NCBI RefSeq assembly: GCF_000716875.1
Contig: NZ_JNWQ01000051.1
Span: 1-50,778 of the forward strand
DNA length: 50,778 nt
Direction of reading: 5' to 3'
Source of the DNA: Streptomyces novaecaesareae
Lineage (GTDB): Bacteria; Actinomycetota; Actinomycetes; Streptomycetales; Streptomycetaceae
Below are positions 8,190-16,788 of this stretch, piece after piece (position 1 is the stretch's first letter; every line of letters starts with the position of its first letter). The notes below the pieces were generated by a model. It was not told the origin of the DNA. It saw only the letters and a list, made by a program, of their open reading frames with translations, and did not search any database. The position numbers and the translations under genes are program-made.

Positions 8190-8552
8190 ATGGCCGCAAC
8201 CGAATCCTCCGCCTCCGCAGTACCGCAGATCGTGAGCAGCTCACCGTCCGCCGACCGCGCGGAGAGCCCCGCGGCGATCGGCGGCAACGTCGGAGCCGTG
8301 TGGCGCGGATGGTCGACGTGGACCCCCGCCAACGGGACCTTCAACCTCCAGATCCCCTGGAACGTCATCGGGACGGACTCCACGGTCGTCATCACGGCCT
8401 CCGAGATCGACGCCAACGGACACCGGTTCGTCGGCTCAGCCGCCTTCCAGGTGTCGAGCATCGCCCCCGGCGACGGCGTGGTGACCTTCAAGATCAACAT
8501 CGGCTGGGGAAGCCCCCTCGCGATGCGCACGGACATCCTCGTCCTCAACTAG
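8190..8552 (+). CDS. Small beta-rich hypothetical protein, 120 residues
   Basis: ATG at 8190 follows GAGAGGAG at 6 bp; the upstream in-frame extension is not used. Residues 1-35 are Ser/Ala-rich and probably disordered. From GGNVGAVWRGWSTWTPANGT onward the protein is a beta-rich domain with alternating hydrophobics and aromatic residues, ending INIGWGSPLAMRTDILVLN. No signal peptide, cysteine or catalytic motif is seen. The C-terminal WGSPLxxxxDxLVxN pattern seems familiar from uncharacterised actinomycete proteins, but I can name no family. It is monocistronic, with its own palindrome upstream and a strong terminator downstream, so it is probably regulated on its own. Confidence 0.75.
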   Translation: MAATESSASAVPQIVSSSPSADRAESPAAIGGNVGAVWRGWSTWTPANGTFNLQIPWNVIGTDSTVVITASEIDANGHRFVGSAAFQVSSIAPGDGVVTFKINIGWGSPLAMRTDILVLN

Positions 8553-8613
8553 ACGCCCCTCACACGGCAGGCCGCAGGCACGAACGTCCGCCTGCGGGAC
8601 GGTGAAACGAGGC

Positions 8614-8673
8614 GGCGGCCCACCCCCTCCCACCTCAGCGGTTCAGGCCGAGGGGCGGAGGGGGCGGGCCGCC
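8614..8673. terminator. Strong bidirectional stem-loop terminator
   Basis: Arms 8614-8630 and 8657-8673 pair over 17 bp with a single A/C mismatch (GGCGGCCC and CCCCCTCC against GGAGGGGG and GGGCCGCC), with a loop of about 26 nt. It sits between the convergent small unknown gene and tpx. Confidence 0.8.
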
Positions 8674-8693
8674 GTAAGTGCGTCCGGGGTGGG

Positions 8694-9194
8694 TCAGTTG
8701 AGGGCGTCGAGGGCGGCCTGGTAGTCGGGCTCGTCGGCGATCTCGGAGACGAGTTCGGTGTGCAGGACGGTGTCGTTCTCGTCGAGGACGATGACGGCGC
8801 GGGCGGTCAGGCCGGCGAGGGGCCCGTCGTTGATGGCGACGCCGTAGGTGTCGTGGAAGTCACGGCCGCGCAGGGTGGAGAGGGTCTTGACGTTGTCCAG
8901 GCCTTCGGCGCCGCAGAAGCGGGCCTGGGCGAAGGGCAGGTCGGCGGAGATGCACAGCACGACGGTGTTGTCCAGGGCGCCGGCCTGGGCGTTGAAGGTG
9001 CGCACCGAGGTCGCGCAGGTGGGGGTGTCGATGCTGGGGAAGATGTTGAGGACCTTGCGCCGGCCGGCGAAGTCCTGCAGCGAGGTGTCCGCGAGTCCGG
9101 CGCCGACCAGCGTGAACCCGGGAGCCTGCGCCCCGGCGGCGGGCAGCGCCCCGCCGACCTGGACCGGGTTCCCCTTCAGCGTGACCTGAGCCAT
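8694..9194 (-). CDS. tpx: Thiol peroxidase (atypical 2-Cys peroxiredoxin)
   Basis: 166 residues, the normal Tpx length. It has the family N-terminus [18 protein letters not shown], the peroxidatic motif [17 protein letters not shown] (Cys near residue 60, with Thr and Arg of the active site) and the resolving cysteine in [13 protein letters not shown]. It reduces hydrogen and alkyl peroxides in the cytoplasm with thioredoxin as electron donor. ATG at 9194 follows GGTAGGAGGC. The much longer open frame continuing upstream on this strand is a GC shadow. It is monocistronic, with a strong terminator downstream. Confidence 0.96.
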   Translation of the reverse strand: MAQVTLKGNPVQVGGALPAAGAQAPGFTLVGAGLADTSLQDFAGRRKVLNIFPSIDTPTCATSVRTFNAQAGALDNTVVLCISADLPFAQARFCGAEGLDNVKTLSTLRGRDFHDTYGVAINDGPLAGLTARAVIVLDENDTVLHTELVSEIADEPDYQAALDALN

Positions 9195-9340
9195 GAAAAG
9201 CCTCCTACCGGCGGTGGTACTACGGGAATGCAACGCCGCCGATCCTACTGCCCCCACCCACAGCACCCACCGGGTGACCACCCGCTGGACACCCACCCAG
9301 CGGGAAACGGGAAGCGGGAAACGGAGCACGCGGCCGAGGC

Positions 9341-9454
9341 TCAGTCGAAACGGATGTGCCTGGCACATGTCCAGGCCCGGCGAAGCCGCCGCTGGATCTC
9401 GTGCGCGGTCTGGGTCTTGCCACCGCCGAACGGCCCGTTGATCCACAAGAGCAT
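9341..9454 (-). pseudogene. P-loop AAA/kinase-like protein, N-terminal stump
   Basis: Reverse frame of 37 residues from ATG 9454 to TGA 9341: [20 protein letters not shown], then a short unrelated tail ending RHIRFD. The GxxGxGKT Walker A is that of the common actinomycete nucleoside-kinase-like AAA protein (MIVWINGTFGAGKTT-type), normally about 180 residues. Everything after the first helix is missing, so this is a truncated relic. Confidence 0.6.
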
Positions 9455-9517
9455 GCGCAGACCCTACGTCACCTGCCCATGCGGCGGTGTTCGGCCTCGC
9501 GGCCTGCCCGCGGCGGG

Positions 9518-10720
9518 TCAGGACGGCAGTGGGCCGCAGGGGGTGAGGGCGAGTCGGGTGAAGCGTTCGGCGATGAGGCGGTGGGCTTCCGGGGAGGGGT
9601 GGAGGCCGTCGGGGAGTGGGTGGGTGCCGTGTTCGGGCTCGCCGTAGAGGGCGAGTCCGTCCAGGTGGTGGAGGGCCTGGTCGCCGTCGGCCCGGCGTTC
9701 GGCGACGATGCGGGCGAGTTCCTCCCGGATGAGGGTGAGGGTGAGGCGGCCGGCGGCGCGTTCGGCCGGATCGCCGGTGGCCCGGAAGCGGAGGGTGCCG
9801 TTGCTGAAGTCGGGGGCGAGCGGGCCGGGGGTGTCCTCCTGCATGGGGCAGAGCAGCGGGGAGACGACGAGCAGCGGGGTGGCCGGGTGGCCGTCGCGGA
9901 TGGTGTCGAGGAAGCCGTGGACGGCGGGGGTGAAGGCGCGCAGCCGCATCGCGTCGGTGTTGACGAGGTTGATGCCGAGTTTCAGGCTGATCAGGTCCGC
10001 GGGGGTGTCGCGGATCGTGCGCGCGGTGAAGGGGTCGAGCAGGGCGCTGCCGCCGAAGCCGAGGTTGACCAGGTCGAGTCCCGCTCCGATGGCCACGAGT
10101 GCGGGCCAAGTGCCGGTGGGGTGGTCGGCGTTGGAGCCGTGGCTGATCGAACTGCCGTGGTGCACCCAGCGTTTGCGCGGCCCGGCCGGGACGGCGTGCG
10201 GCGGGGCGACGTGCGGCGGGAGGGCGTGCGGCGGGAGGGCGTGCAACGGCGCGTCGGTGTCGAGGGCGATCAGTTCGGTCGTCTCGGTGTGCGGGAGCCA
10301 GATCTCGACGGTCTTGTCCCGGTCGGGCAGGCCGGTGAACTCTGCGCTGCCAGCGGGCCCTTCGGTCAGTTCGAAGCGGCCGGTGGTCAGGTCGACGGTG
10401 CGCAGGTTGCCGCCGGGGACGGTGGCCTGTGCGGTGAGGACGCCGTCCACGAGGAGGTCGTAGACCCCGTCGGGCACGTTCGGGACGCCGGGATAGGCGC
10501 GCTTGGTGGGGACGGCGTGCAGGGTGATCGCGGTGGCGCGGGTGCGGAAGGCCAGGCGGACGCCGGAGGGCTGGGACTCGGCCATCGCGAGCTGGTCGTC
10601 GGGTATCCGGCGGCGGGCGCGGGCGGGCAGGCGGTGCGGCAGCAGGCAGCGGCGGGTGCGCTCGATGTCGAGGTGGCCGTACAGGAGGTCTTCGGTGACG
10701 GGGGTGGTGATCGTGGTCAT
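9518..10720 (-). CDS. SGNH/GDSL-type esterase or lipase
   Basis: 400-residue protein with an N-terminal beta-sandwich of about 160 residues, followed by an SGNH hydrolase domain. Block I is [13 protein letters not shown] (nucleophile Ser in GSSIS), block II lies in [12 protein letters not shown], block III in LKLGINLVN, and block V in [12 protein letters not shown] with the catalytic Asp and His. Such two-domain proteins act on ester bonds in carbohydrates or lipids; the substrate is unknown. There is no signal peptide. A four-copy L-P-P-H-A pentapeptide repeat (10190-10249) forms the linker between the two domains. It lies downstream of the co-directional TetR gene (81-bp gap), so co-transcription and TetR regulation are plausible. 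Confidence 0.9.
   Translation of the reverse strand: MTTITTPVTEDLLYGHLDIERTRRCLLPHRLPARARRRIPDDQLAMAESQPSGVRLAFRTRATAITLHAVPTKRAYPGVPNVPDGVYDLLVDGVLTAQATVPGGNLRTVDLTTGRFELTEGPAGSAEFTGLPDRDKTVEIWLPHTETTELIALDTDAPLHALPPHALPPHVAPPHAVPAGPRKRWVHHGSSISHGSNADHPTGTWPALVAIGAGLDLVNLGFGGSALLDPFTARTIRDTPADLISLKLGINLVNTDAMRLRAFTPAVHGFLDTIRDGHPATPLLVVSPLLCPMQEDTPGPLAPDFSNGTLRFRATGDPAERAAGRLTLTLIREELARIVAERRADGDQALHHLDGLALYGEPEHGTHPLPDGLHPSPEAHRLIAERFTRLALTPCGPLPS
10190..10249. repeat. 15-bp tandem repeat in the GDSL gene linker
   Basis: Four copies of a 15-bp unit (consensus GAGGGCGTGCGGCGG on the plus strand) encode a Pro/His/Ala-rich pentapeptide repeat between the two domains of the esterase. The frame is preserved. 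Confidence 0.9.
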
Positions 10721-10801
10721 GGCGCTTCTTCGGGTCGTCGTACGGGGTCAGGGTCGTCGCACGGGGCCAGGGTCGCGGATTCGCCGGGACCGTACGGGAG
10801 T

Positions 10802-11380
10802 TCAGGTGGCGGTGCGGGCTCCGCCCGCGCGCAGCAGGGTGTCCAGGGAGTCGATGATCCAGTCCCAGGACTGCCGCGGGTCGACGGCGGTGTGGCTGAA
10901 CCCGCCAGCCGCTTCCAGGCTGATGTAGCCGTGGAAGACGCTGCCGAGCATGCGGACCGCGTGGGTCTGTTCGGGTTCGGTGAGGTCGTAGCCGCGCAGG
11001 ATCGCCCTGGTCATCTGGGCGTGCCGGACGCCCGCGCTGGCGGCGGCGGTCTCGGCGTCGAGGCGCAGGCGGGTGGCGTCGTAGCGGCCGGGGTGGCGGG
11101 CCGCGTAGTCGCGGTAAGCGTCCGCGAAGGCGCCGAGCGCGTCGCGGCCGGCGCGTCCGGCGAGGGCGTCGGCGACGAGGTCGGCCAGTTCCTCCAGGGC
11201 GTACAGGGCGATCCGGGTCCTGAGGTCCGGGGAGCTCTTGACGTGGGAGTAGAGGCTGGCGGTCTGGACGCCGAGGCGCCGGGCCAGTGCGGCGGCGGTG
11301 ACCTGCTCGAATCCGACCTCGTCGGCGAGCTCGGCGCCCGCGACGACCACGCGTTCGACGGTCAGACCTGCCCGTGCCAT
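10802..11380 (-). CDS. TetR/AcrR-family regulator with WHG-type C-terminal domain
   Basis: 192 residues. The N-terminal TetR HTH (1-55) reads [27 protein letters not shown]. The C-terminal part (about 75-180), with [22 protein letters not shown] and [15 protein letters not shown], matches the TetR_C WHG domain. ATG at 11380 is preceded by GGGAGGAAGC, better than the ATG 24 bp further up. The likely operator is the CCTAAA-tgg-TTTAGG dyad at 11453-11467. The esterase gene downstream in the same direction is a probable target along with self-regulation. Confidence 0.92.
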   Translation of the reverse strand: MARAGLTVERVVVAGAELADEVGFEQVTAAALARRLGVQTASLYSHVKSSPDLRTRIALYALEELADLVADALAGRAGRDALGAFADAYRDYAARHPGRYDATRLRLDAETAAASAGVRHAQMTRAILRGYDLTEPEQTHAVRMLGSVFHGYISLEAAGGFSHTAVDPRQSWDWIIDSLDTLLRAGGARTAT

Positions 11381-11452
11381 GTGCTTCCTCCCATGCTGTC
11401 GCACCGTGCTGCCGCGCCGGTGCGGCGGTGCACTACAGCCAGTATGGGATTA

Positions 11453-11467
11453 CCTAAATGGTTTAGG
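11453..11467. promoter_or_regulatory. TetR operator candidate CCTAAATGGTTTAGG
   Basis: A perfect 6-bp inverted repeat with a 3-bp spacer lies in an AT-rich island 73 bp upstream of the TetR start. The region otherwise has over 70 percent GC. Placement and symmetry are those of TetR auto-regulatory operators. Confidence 0.7.
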
Positions 11468-11551
11468 CAAACGGGAAAGCACTACACGGGTAAGACTTCA
11501 CCCCTCAGGCTCAGCCCGCCGAGATCAGCGGCCTCAGCCGCCGAAGCGGCC

Positions 11552-12247
11552 TCAGCGGCACAGGGTGGCGAAGCCGTACCCGCGCGCCTTGAGGGTGGAG
11601 ATGATCGACGGCAGCGCCGCCACCGTCTGGCTGCGGTCGCCACCGCCGTCGTGCAGCAGGATCACGGACCCCGGACGGACGGTGTTCAGCACCCGTGACC
11701 GGATGGCCGCCGTTCCCGGCCGGGACCAGTCCGCCGGATCCACCGACCAGAGCACCACCTGCTTGCCGAGCGCCGCCGCGTGCGAGCGCACCGTGCCGTT
11801 GACCGCGCCGTACGGCGGGCGCAGGCAGCTCGGGGTACGGCCGGTGCGGGCGCGGATCGCCCGGTCCGTGTTCACCACCTCGGCGTCCAGGGCGGAGCCG
11901 GAGAGCTTGCGCAGGTCGGGGTGCGACCAGGAGTGGTTCTGCACGCTGTGGCCCTGCTGGGCGACCTGCGTGGTGAGCGCGGGATGGGCGTCGACGTTCT
12001 GCCCGATCTCGAAGAAGGTCGCGCGCACCCCGTAACGGGCGAGCGTCGCAAGGATCCTGGGCGTGTAGGCGGGACTCGGGCCGTCGTCGAAGGTGAGGTA
12101 GACGACCTTTCCACCCGCCCCGCCGGCCGCCTCCGCCGGTGCCGCGGGCAGCGAGACCGCCGCGCCCGCCGCCAGGGCGACGGCGAGCGCGCCGATCGTC
12201 GTCCGGAGTCCTCCAACTGCGCTGCGCCTGCCGGTTCGTACGGACAT
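11552..12247 (-). CDS. Secreted polysaccharide deacetylase (carbohydrate esterase family 4)
   Basis: 231 residues. The N-terminal signal peptide has RTGRRSAV, a hydrophobic run and an AEA-A cleavage region near residue 40; the RR might suggest Tat but Sec is equally possible. The NodB homology domain carries all CE4 motifs: TFDDGP (motif 1), HSWSHPDL (HxxxH zinc ligands), RPPYG (motif 3), VDPADW (motif 4) and ILLHD (motif 5). It removes acetyl groups from peptidoglycan, chitin-type or xylan polymers outside the cell. ATG at 12247 follows GAGGGGGC. It stands alone and is divergent from the region-3 genes. Confidence 0.95.
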   Translation of the reverse strand: MSVRTGRRSAVGGLRTTIGALAVALAAGAAVSLPAAPAEAAGGAGGKVVYLTFDDGPSPAYTPRILATLARYGVRATFFEIGQNVDAHPALTTQVAQQGHSVQNHSWSHPDLRKLSGSALDAEVVNTDRAIRARTGRTPSCLRPPYGAVNGTVRSHAAALGKQVVLWSVDPADWSRPGTAAIRSRVLNTVRPGSVILLHDGGGDRSQTVAALPSIISTLKARGYGFATLCR

Positions 12248-12538
12248 GCCTGCCCCCTCGCGGGTCTGGACTGCGGTGCACCGGCCAGTCTGCTCCGATG
12301 GCATGCCCGCCCGCGACCCACCGGGAGGCGGAGGCGGGCCGAATCGGCCAGCCACCCGGCGGGTTGACGGACATCACGTAGCGGCGGCGGCTCCGGGCGT
12401 CGGGTGCTTGTCGCCGAGTCCCCCACGGCGGGGCGGAAACGGTGTGGCGGGCAGGCGCTGACGCAGGCTATGCTCCCCGGCGATGACCACTCACGCTGTT
12501 CACAGATTGGGGGTCCCGTCCGCGAAGAGTGAGTGCTG
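12248..12538. other. Divergent promoter region
   Basis: About 290 bp between the deacetylase and the unknown gene at 12539. A TATGCT -10-like hexamer at 12469-12474 faces right, with no good -35. The stretch also holds purine-rich and CGGC-rich words but no coding frame. Confidence 0.45.
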
Positions 12539-13927
12539 ATGCTCACTTCCACCGCGAACGGGAACGACTCCCGCCTTCTCCTCTGGCGGCGCGTACGCGA
12601 GTACGCCGTGCCGCCCTCCATGATCGAGACCGCCACCGCCCGCCGCCTCGCCGGCGACTGGGCCGGGGCCTGCGCCGCCGCCAACGTCGAGGTGGAGTTC
12701 CGCCTCGGGGACGTCGCCCGCACCCACGGCCGGGGTCTCGCCGACCGGCTGCGCGCCGATCTCCGGCGCCTCGCGCCGGACTTGCTCCGCTGGCACCTGC
12801 CGCGATCCGCGCCCGACGGGCTGCTGCGGCCCGGGCTCACCATGGCCCTGGCCCGGTACCCGATCGCCTGGCACCCGGGCGACCGGCCGGTGTTCCTGGT
12901 GGTCCGCACGCCGCCCGCCTGGGCGGAGTACGGGCAGCGGATCTCCCTGGCGCTCTGGGACGGGCCCGGGAACGACGATCGCTCGCCGCACCCGCATCCG
13001 CGCCCGAGCCGGCGGTTCCGCTACGACCTGCACCGGCACCTCTGGGACGCCGGGCGCAGCGGGGAGCTGGCCGTACGCGCCGGGGCCGGCACGCCGAACG
13101 CCTTGTCCGACCGGGACGTTGGCGACACGGATATCGGCGATACGGACGTCGGCGACACGGACGTCGGTGATCCCGTGCGGCGCCGCGCCGTCGACCGGTG
13201 GGCCGCCGAGGCCGCGCTGCTGCTGCGTGCCGACGGGCGCCCCGAGGGGCCCGTCGTCGTGCGGCTCGGGCGTCGACGGCGGCTGCTCCTCGCGCCGGAC
13301 GGGTCGACGCAGGAGACGACCGGGGACACCTCGGCGCTCCCCCTGCTGCCCGACGCCGCGACCTGGGCACCACCCGACCTCGACCTGCTGCGCAGTGGCG
13401 CGATCGAGCCGGACCGGCTGCACCCGCTGGTGGCCGCCGCATTGGCGCCCGGCAGGCGGGCGCGGCCGTCCGCGGGCCCGCCCGTGCGGCTGTCGACCCA
13501 ACGGCTGGTGGACTGCCGAGGGTCGCGCCACCGGATCGGCCTGGTCGACGGGGTGCTCACCCCGCTCGACCACGATCCGGCCGAACTGCGCCGCGAGGAG
13601 CTGCTGGCCGCCCTCTCCGGCACCCCGCTGCCCTGCCTGCGGGCCGTCGACCAGGCGCACCGCCGTCCGCACGAACTGGCCGGTGTCCGCGAGCGGTTGG
13701 ACCACGGCGACACCGCCGGGGCGCTGGCCGTGGTCGAGAGCCTGCTCGGCCCTGAGGCGGTGCTGCGCGACGGCCCGCTGCGGGACGAGCTGGCGGCGGC
13801 TGCGCAGCGGCGGATCGCGTACGGCCTCTACCGGGCCGGCCTGACCGGCCCCCGCACGCCCGGCCACCCGTTCCGCAAGCTCCCCCGCACGCCGTACGCG
13901 CGCGCCCACCGCGTCGTCCACCACTGA
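12539..13927 (+). CDS. Hypothetical protein preceding a MoxR/VWA pair
   Basis: 462 residues from ATG 12539 (GTG at 12533 is the alternative; the upstream GAAGAG is a weak ribosome site). No family is recognised with confidence. Residues 1-130 contain a compact region with YAVPPSMIETATARRLAGDW, AACAAANVEVEF-like and VARTHGRGLADRLRADLRRL. The middle (about 150-290) is Arg-rich and carries a four-copy D-V-G-D-T repeat. The C-terminus (about 330-460) includes STQRLVDCRGSRHRIGLVDG and a helical end. It is followed after 69 bp by a MoxR ATPase and a VWA protein, and I recall this triplet as conserved in Streptomyces. It is therefore probably the client, adaptor or effector of that ATPase. Confidence 0.8.
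   Translation: MLTSTANGNDSRLLLWRRVREYAVPPSMIETATARRLAGDWAGACAAANVEVEFRLGDVARTHGRGLADRLRADLRRLAPDLLRWHLPRSAPDGLLRPGLTMALARYPIAWHPGDRPVFLVVRTPPAWAEYGQRISLALWDGPGNDDRSPHPHPRPSRRFRYDLHRHLWDAGRSGELAVRAGAGTPNALSDRDVGDTDIGDTDVGDTDVGDPVRRRAVDRWAAEAALLLRADGRPEGPVVVRLGRRRRLLLAPDGSTQETTGDTSALPLLPDAATWAPPDLDLLRSGAIEPDRLHPLVAAALAPGRRARPSAGPPVRLSTQRLVDCRGSRHRIGLVDGVLTPLDHDPAELRREELLAALSGTPLPCLRAVDQAHRRPHELAGVRERLDHGDTAGALAVVESLLGPEAVLRDGPLRDELAAAAQRRIAYGLYRAGLTGPRTPGHPFRKLPRTPYARAHRVVHH
13115..13174. repeat. 15-bp tandem repeat coding for D-V-G-D-T
   Basis: Four in-frame copies of GACGTCGGCGACACG (copies 2 and 4 are diverged) lie within the gene at 12539. The copies differ mainly at third positions, so the expansion is not brand new. 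Confidence 0.9.
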
Positions 13928-13996
13928 TGCCGCGACGGATACCGGCCACCGAGCGCTGAAATCCCGTCCGTACCAGACTCCTTGAGGTGATCACCC

Positions 13997-15349
13997 ATGC
14001 CTGTTTCCATGCCCATGACCGCCCCTGTTCCCGAAACCACGCGCGGACCCGAAACCACCCGCGGACCCGGAACCACCCGCGGACCCGAAGCCACGCGCGT
14101 CCCCGAAACCGGCCGCGTCCCCGAAGCCGCCCGACTCGACGTCGCCCGCCGGCTGCTCGACCTGCTCGGCGACACCAGGACCGAGCCCCGCGTCGACACC
14201 CAGCTGGAGGCCCTCACCCTGGCCGTCGCCGCCGACCTGCCCGTCCTGCTCTGGGGCGAGCCCGGGATCGGCAAGACCGCCGCGCTCAACCAGCTCGCCG
14301 AGGCCCTGGAACTGCCGCTGACCACGGTGATCGCCAGCGTCCACGAGCCCTCCGACTTCTCCGGACTGCCCATCGTCGGCGACGACCCGGCGCAGCAGGG
14401 CGTCCCGATGGCGCCGCCGGACTGGGCGGTGCGGCTGGTGCGCGCCGGGCGCGGGCTGCTCTTCCTGGACGAGCTGTCCACCGCGCCGCCCGCCGTCCAG
14501 GCCGCGCTGCTCCGGCTGGTCCTGGAACGCCGTATCGGCACCCTGCAACTGCCGCCCGGGGTACGGATCGTGGCCGCCGCCAATCCGCGCTCCTCGGCCG
14601 CCGACGGCTGGGAGCTGAGCCCGCCACTGGCCAACCGCTTCGTCCACCTCCAGTGGGTGCACGACCACGAGGTGGTGGTGCGCGGCCTCGGCGGCGTCTG
14701 GCCGGTGGCCACCCTGCCCCGGCTCGATCCGCAGGCGCTGCCGGAGGCCGTGGCGCTGGCCCGGCGGGCGGTGTGCGGGCTGTTGTCCGCCCGCCCGGAG
14801 CTGGTCCACCGGCTGCCCACCACCGAGACCCGGCGCGGCGGCGCCTGGCCGTCCCCGCGCAGCTGGGACATGACGCTGCGGCTGGTCGCCTTCGCGACCG
14901 CCGCCGGCTCCGCCCGGGAGGTGCTGTCGCTGCTGGTCCGCGGCACCGTCGGGGACGGCCCGGGGCTGGAACTGATGGCGAGCATGGACCGGATGGACCT
15001 GCCCGACCCGGAGGCCCTGCTCGCCGACCCCGCGGGCGCGGAGCTGCCCGAACGCGGGGACCTGCGGCAGGCGGTACTGGACGGGGTGGTCGCGGCGGTG
15101 CGCAACCGGCCGGACCGTCAACGCTGGGAATCGGCCTGGGCGTTGCTGGCCCGGGCGCTGGAGACCGGCGCCCCGGATCTGCTGGTCGTCCCGGCCACCA
15201 CGCTGGCCTCGCTGCGCCGGGACGACTGGATCGTCCCGGAGTCGATCGAACGGCTCGCCCCGGCGCTCGCCCTCTCCCGCCGTGCCGACCGCGCCGCCGC
15301 CCGGGTGGCGGAGAAGGCGGGGCACCCGCAGCCGGGCCGAGCCCGATGA
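13997..15349 (+). CDS. MoxR-type AAA+ ATPase
   Basis: 450 residues. After a low-complexity N-terminus (residues 10-50, an ETTRGP-type hexapeptide repeat) comes an AAA+ domain. Walker A is WGEPGIGKTAALNQL (about residue 95), Walker B is GLLFLDELSTAPPAVQAALL, sensor 1 is VRIVAAANP, and an arginine is placed in LSPPLANRF. This is the layout of the MoxR/RavA/CoxD/NorQ clade. These ATPases work as rings with a VWA partner to remodel or insert metal into client complexes. The stop overlaps the next gene's ATG by 4 bp (ATGA), so the two are translationally coupled. ATG at 13997 follows TTGAGGTGA. Confidence 0.92.
   Translation: MPVSMPMTAPVPETTRGPETTRGPGTTRGPEATRVPETGRVPEAARLDVARRLLDLLGDTRTEPRVDTQLEALTLAVAADLPVLLWGEPGIGKTAALNQLAEALELPLTTVIASVHEPSDFSGLPIVGDDPAQQGVPMAPPDWAVRLVRAGRGLLFLDELSTAPPAVQAALLRLVLERRIGTLQLPPGVRIVAAANPRSSAADGWELSPPLANRFVHLQWVHDHEVVVRGLGGVWPVATLPRLDPQALPEAVALARRAVCGLLSARPELVHRLPTTETRRGGAWPSPRSWDMTLRLVAFATAAGSAREVLSLLVRGTVGDGPGLELMASMDRMDLPDPEALLADPAGAELPERGDLRQAVLDGVVAAVRNRPDRQRWESAWALLARALETGAPDLLVVPATTLASLRRDDWIVPESIERLAPALALSRRADRAAARVAEKAGHPQPGRAR
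14033..14140. repeat. 18-bp tandem repeat in the ATPase N-terminus
   Basis: Six progressively diverging copies of GAAACCACCCGCGGACCC encode a Thr/Arg/Gly/Pro/Glu hexapeptide run ahead of the AAA+ domain. MoxR proteins do not normally have it. Confidence 0.9.
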
Positions 15350-16617
15350 GCACCGCTGCCGCGTCGGACGTCGAGAAGCCGGAAGCCGAGAAGCTGAACG
15401 TCGAGAAGCTGGACGTCGAGAAGCTGTACGCCGCCCGGCTGCAGGCCGCCCGCGCCCGGCCGTACCTGGCGACCGCCCTGTTCGCCCTCCATGTGGTGGA
15501 GTCGCGGCAGGTGCCGACCATGGCGGTGGACCGGTACTGGCGCTGCTACGCCTCGCCGGTCTTCGTCGACCGTACCCCGGTGGAGGAGCTCGCCGGCGTC
15601 TGGGTCCACGAGGTCTCGCACCTGCTGCGCGACCACCACGGGCGCAGCAACCGGATCGCCCGCGAACTCGGCCTGGAGGGCCCGGCCGCGCAGCTGCGGA
15701 CGAACATCGCCGCCGACTGCGAGATCAACGACGACATCTACGGCGACGGGCTGGTCCGCCCGGAGGGTGCCATCCGCCCGGCCCATCTCCTGCTCCCGGA
15801 GGGGCTGTTGATGGAGGAGTACCTGCGCGAGTACCGGTTCCATCCGCGCCACCTCGACGCGGCCTGGCTGGACTGCGGCAGCGGCGCCGACGACGGGGAC
15901 CGCCCCTGGGAGCTGGGCCCCGACGGCGCCCACGGGCTGACCGCGCAGGAGCGCGACGCCGTCCGCTTCCGGGTCGCCGAGGGGATCCGGGGCCGTCCCG
16001 GCAGCACCCCGGCGGGCTGGCGGCGGTGGGCGGAGGAGGCGTTCCACCCGCCGCAGCCCTGGCGGCAGTTGCTGGGTGCCGCGATGCGCTCGGCGGTCTC
16101 CGGCCCCGGCGCGGGCGAGGACTACTCCTACGGCCGGCCCGCCCGCCGCTCGGCCGGAGTCCCCGGCGTGCTGCTGCCGAGCCTGCGCCGGCGGCCGCCC
16201 CGGGTCGCGGTGGTGATCGACACGTCCGCGTCGGTCTCGGACGACGAGCTGGGCAGCGCGCTGCTGGAGGTCGCGGCCATCGCCCGGGCGGTCGGCGGCC
16301 GCCGGGACCAGGTCAGCGTGGTCCCCTGCGACGCGGCCGCCCGGACCGTCCACTCCCTGTGCCGGACGGAGGGCATCCCCCTGCTCGGCGGCGGCGGAAC
16401 GGACCTGCGCACGGGCTTCCGCGCCGCCCTGCGCTCCACCCCCCGGCCCGACGTCGTGGTGGTCCTGACCGACGGCCAGACCCCGTGGCCGTCCGCCCCG
16501 CCGCCCTGCCGCACGGTCGTCGGCCTCTTCCCCCGCCCCAGCGGCTACGACGAGGACGACCCGGACTACCAGCCGGAGACGCCGCCGGAGTGGGCCCGGG
16601 TGGTCACCATCGGGTGA
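15346..16617 (+). CDS. VWA-like protein with putative metallopeptidase N-domain (DUF2201 type)
   Basis: 423 residues, starting at an ATG that overlaps the ATPase stop. The N-terminal domain (about 30-270) has WVHEVSHLLRDHHGRSN, a HExxH-type motif, followed by the conserved NIAADCEINDDIYGDGL. It resembles the putative metallopeptidase part of DUF2201 proteins. The C-terminal part (about 275-423) is a VWA domain with the MIDAS residues DTSASVS, the GGGGTDLRTGF threonine and VVLTDGQTPWP. It is the expected partner of the MoxR ATPase: VWA binds a client through Mg2+ while the ATPase powers remodelling. A four-copy 15-bp repeat (E-K-L-x-V) lies near the start. The cytoplasmic location is inferred from the absence of a signal. 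Confidence 0.9.
   Translation: MSTAAASDVEKPEAEKLNVEKLDVEKLYAARLQAARARPYLATALFALHVVESRQVPTMAVDRYWRCYASPVFVDRTPVEELAGVWVHEVSHLLRDHHGRSNRIARELGLEGPAAQLRTNIAADCEINDDIYGDGLVRPEGAIRPAHLLLPEGLLMEEYLREYRFHPRHLDAAWLDCGSGADDGDRPWELGPDGAHGLTAQERDAVRFRVAEGIRGRPGSTPAGWRRWAEEAFHPPQPWRQLLGAAMRSAVSGPGAGEDYSYGRPARRSAGVPGVLLPSLRRRPPRVAVVIDTSASVSDDELGSALLEVAAIARAVGGRRDQVSVVPCDAAARTVHSLCRTEGIPLLGGGGTDLRTGFRAALRSTPRPDVVVVLTDGQTPWPSAPPPCRTVVGLFPRPSGYDEDDPDYQPETPPEWARVVTIG
15373..15432. repeat. 15-bp tandem repeat coding for E-K-L-x-V
   Basis: Four in-frame copies (consensus GAGAAGCTGGACGTC) lie at residues 10-29 of the VWA protein. Helix-forming, charged repeat. Confidence 0.9.
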
Positions 16618-16701
16618 GCGGGGACTTCCCGTCCAGGGCCCTCCTCCGGGCGTTGTCAGTCCCTCCTTGTACTGTCGATCGCACGTGACGGCGTGAGCAG
16701 T

Positions 16702-16785
16702 GTGAACGGCATGAGCGGCAACATCAGCAAGAGCAGCAGAAGCAGCAAGAGCGAAAAGAACGACGAGTTCGACACGGGGGCGTGA
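16702..16785 (+). CDS. Possible 27-residue leader peptide before the sulfite-oxidase-family gene
   Basis: GTG 16702 to TGA 16785 encodes a Ser/Lys/Asn-rich peptide (MNGMSGNISKSSRSSKSEKN, then DEFDTGA). It ends 3 bp before the ATG of the next gene. Its base composition is far less GC-rich at third positions than normal genes here, and there is no clear ribosome site, so it may simply be an untranslated leader with an AGCAGAAGCAGCAAG repeat. Listed only because of the tight coupling. Confidence 0.2.
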   Translation: MNGMSGNISKSSRSSKSEKNDEFDTGA

Positions 16786-16788
16786 CAC

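Noticed and set aside
9356..11698. 780-residue plus-strand open frame
   Set aside because: Antisense shadow of the GDSL and TetR genes caused by GC skew; Gly/Glu/Val-rich and featureless.
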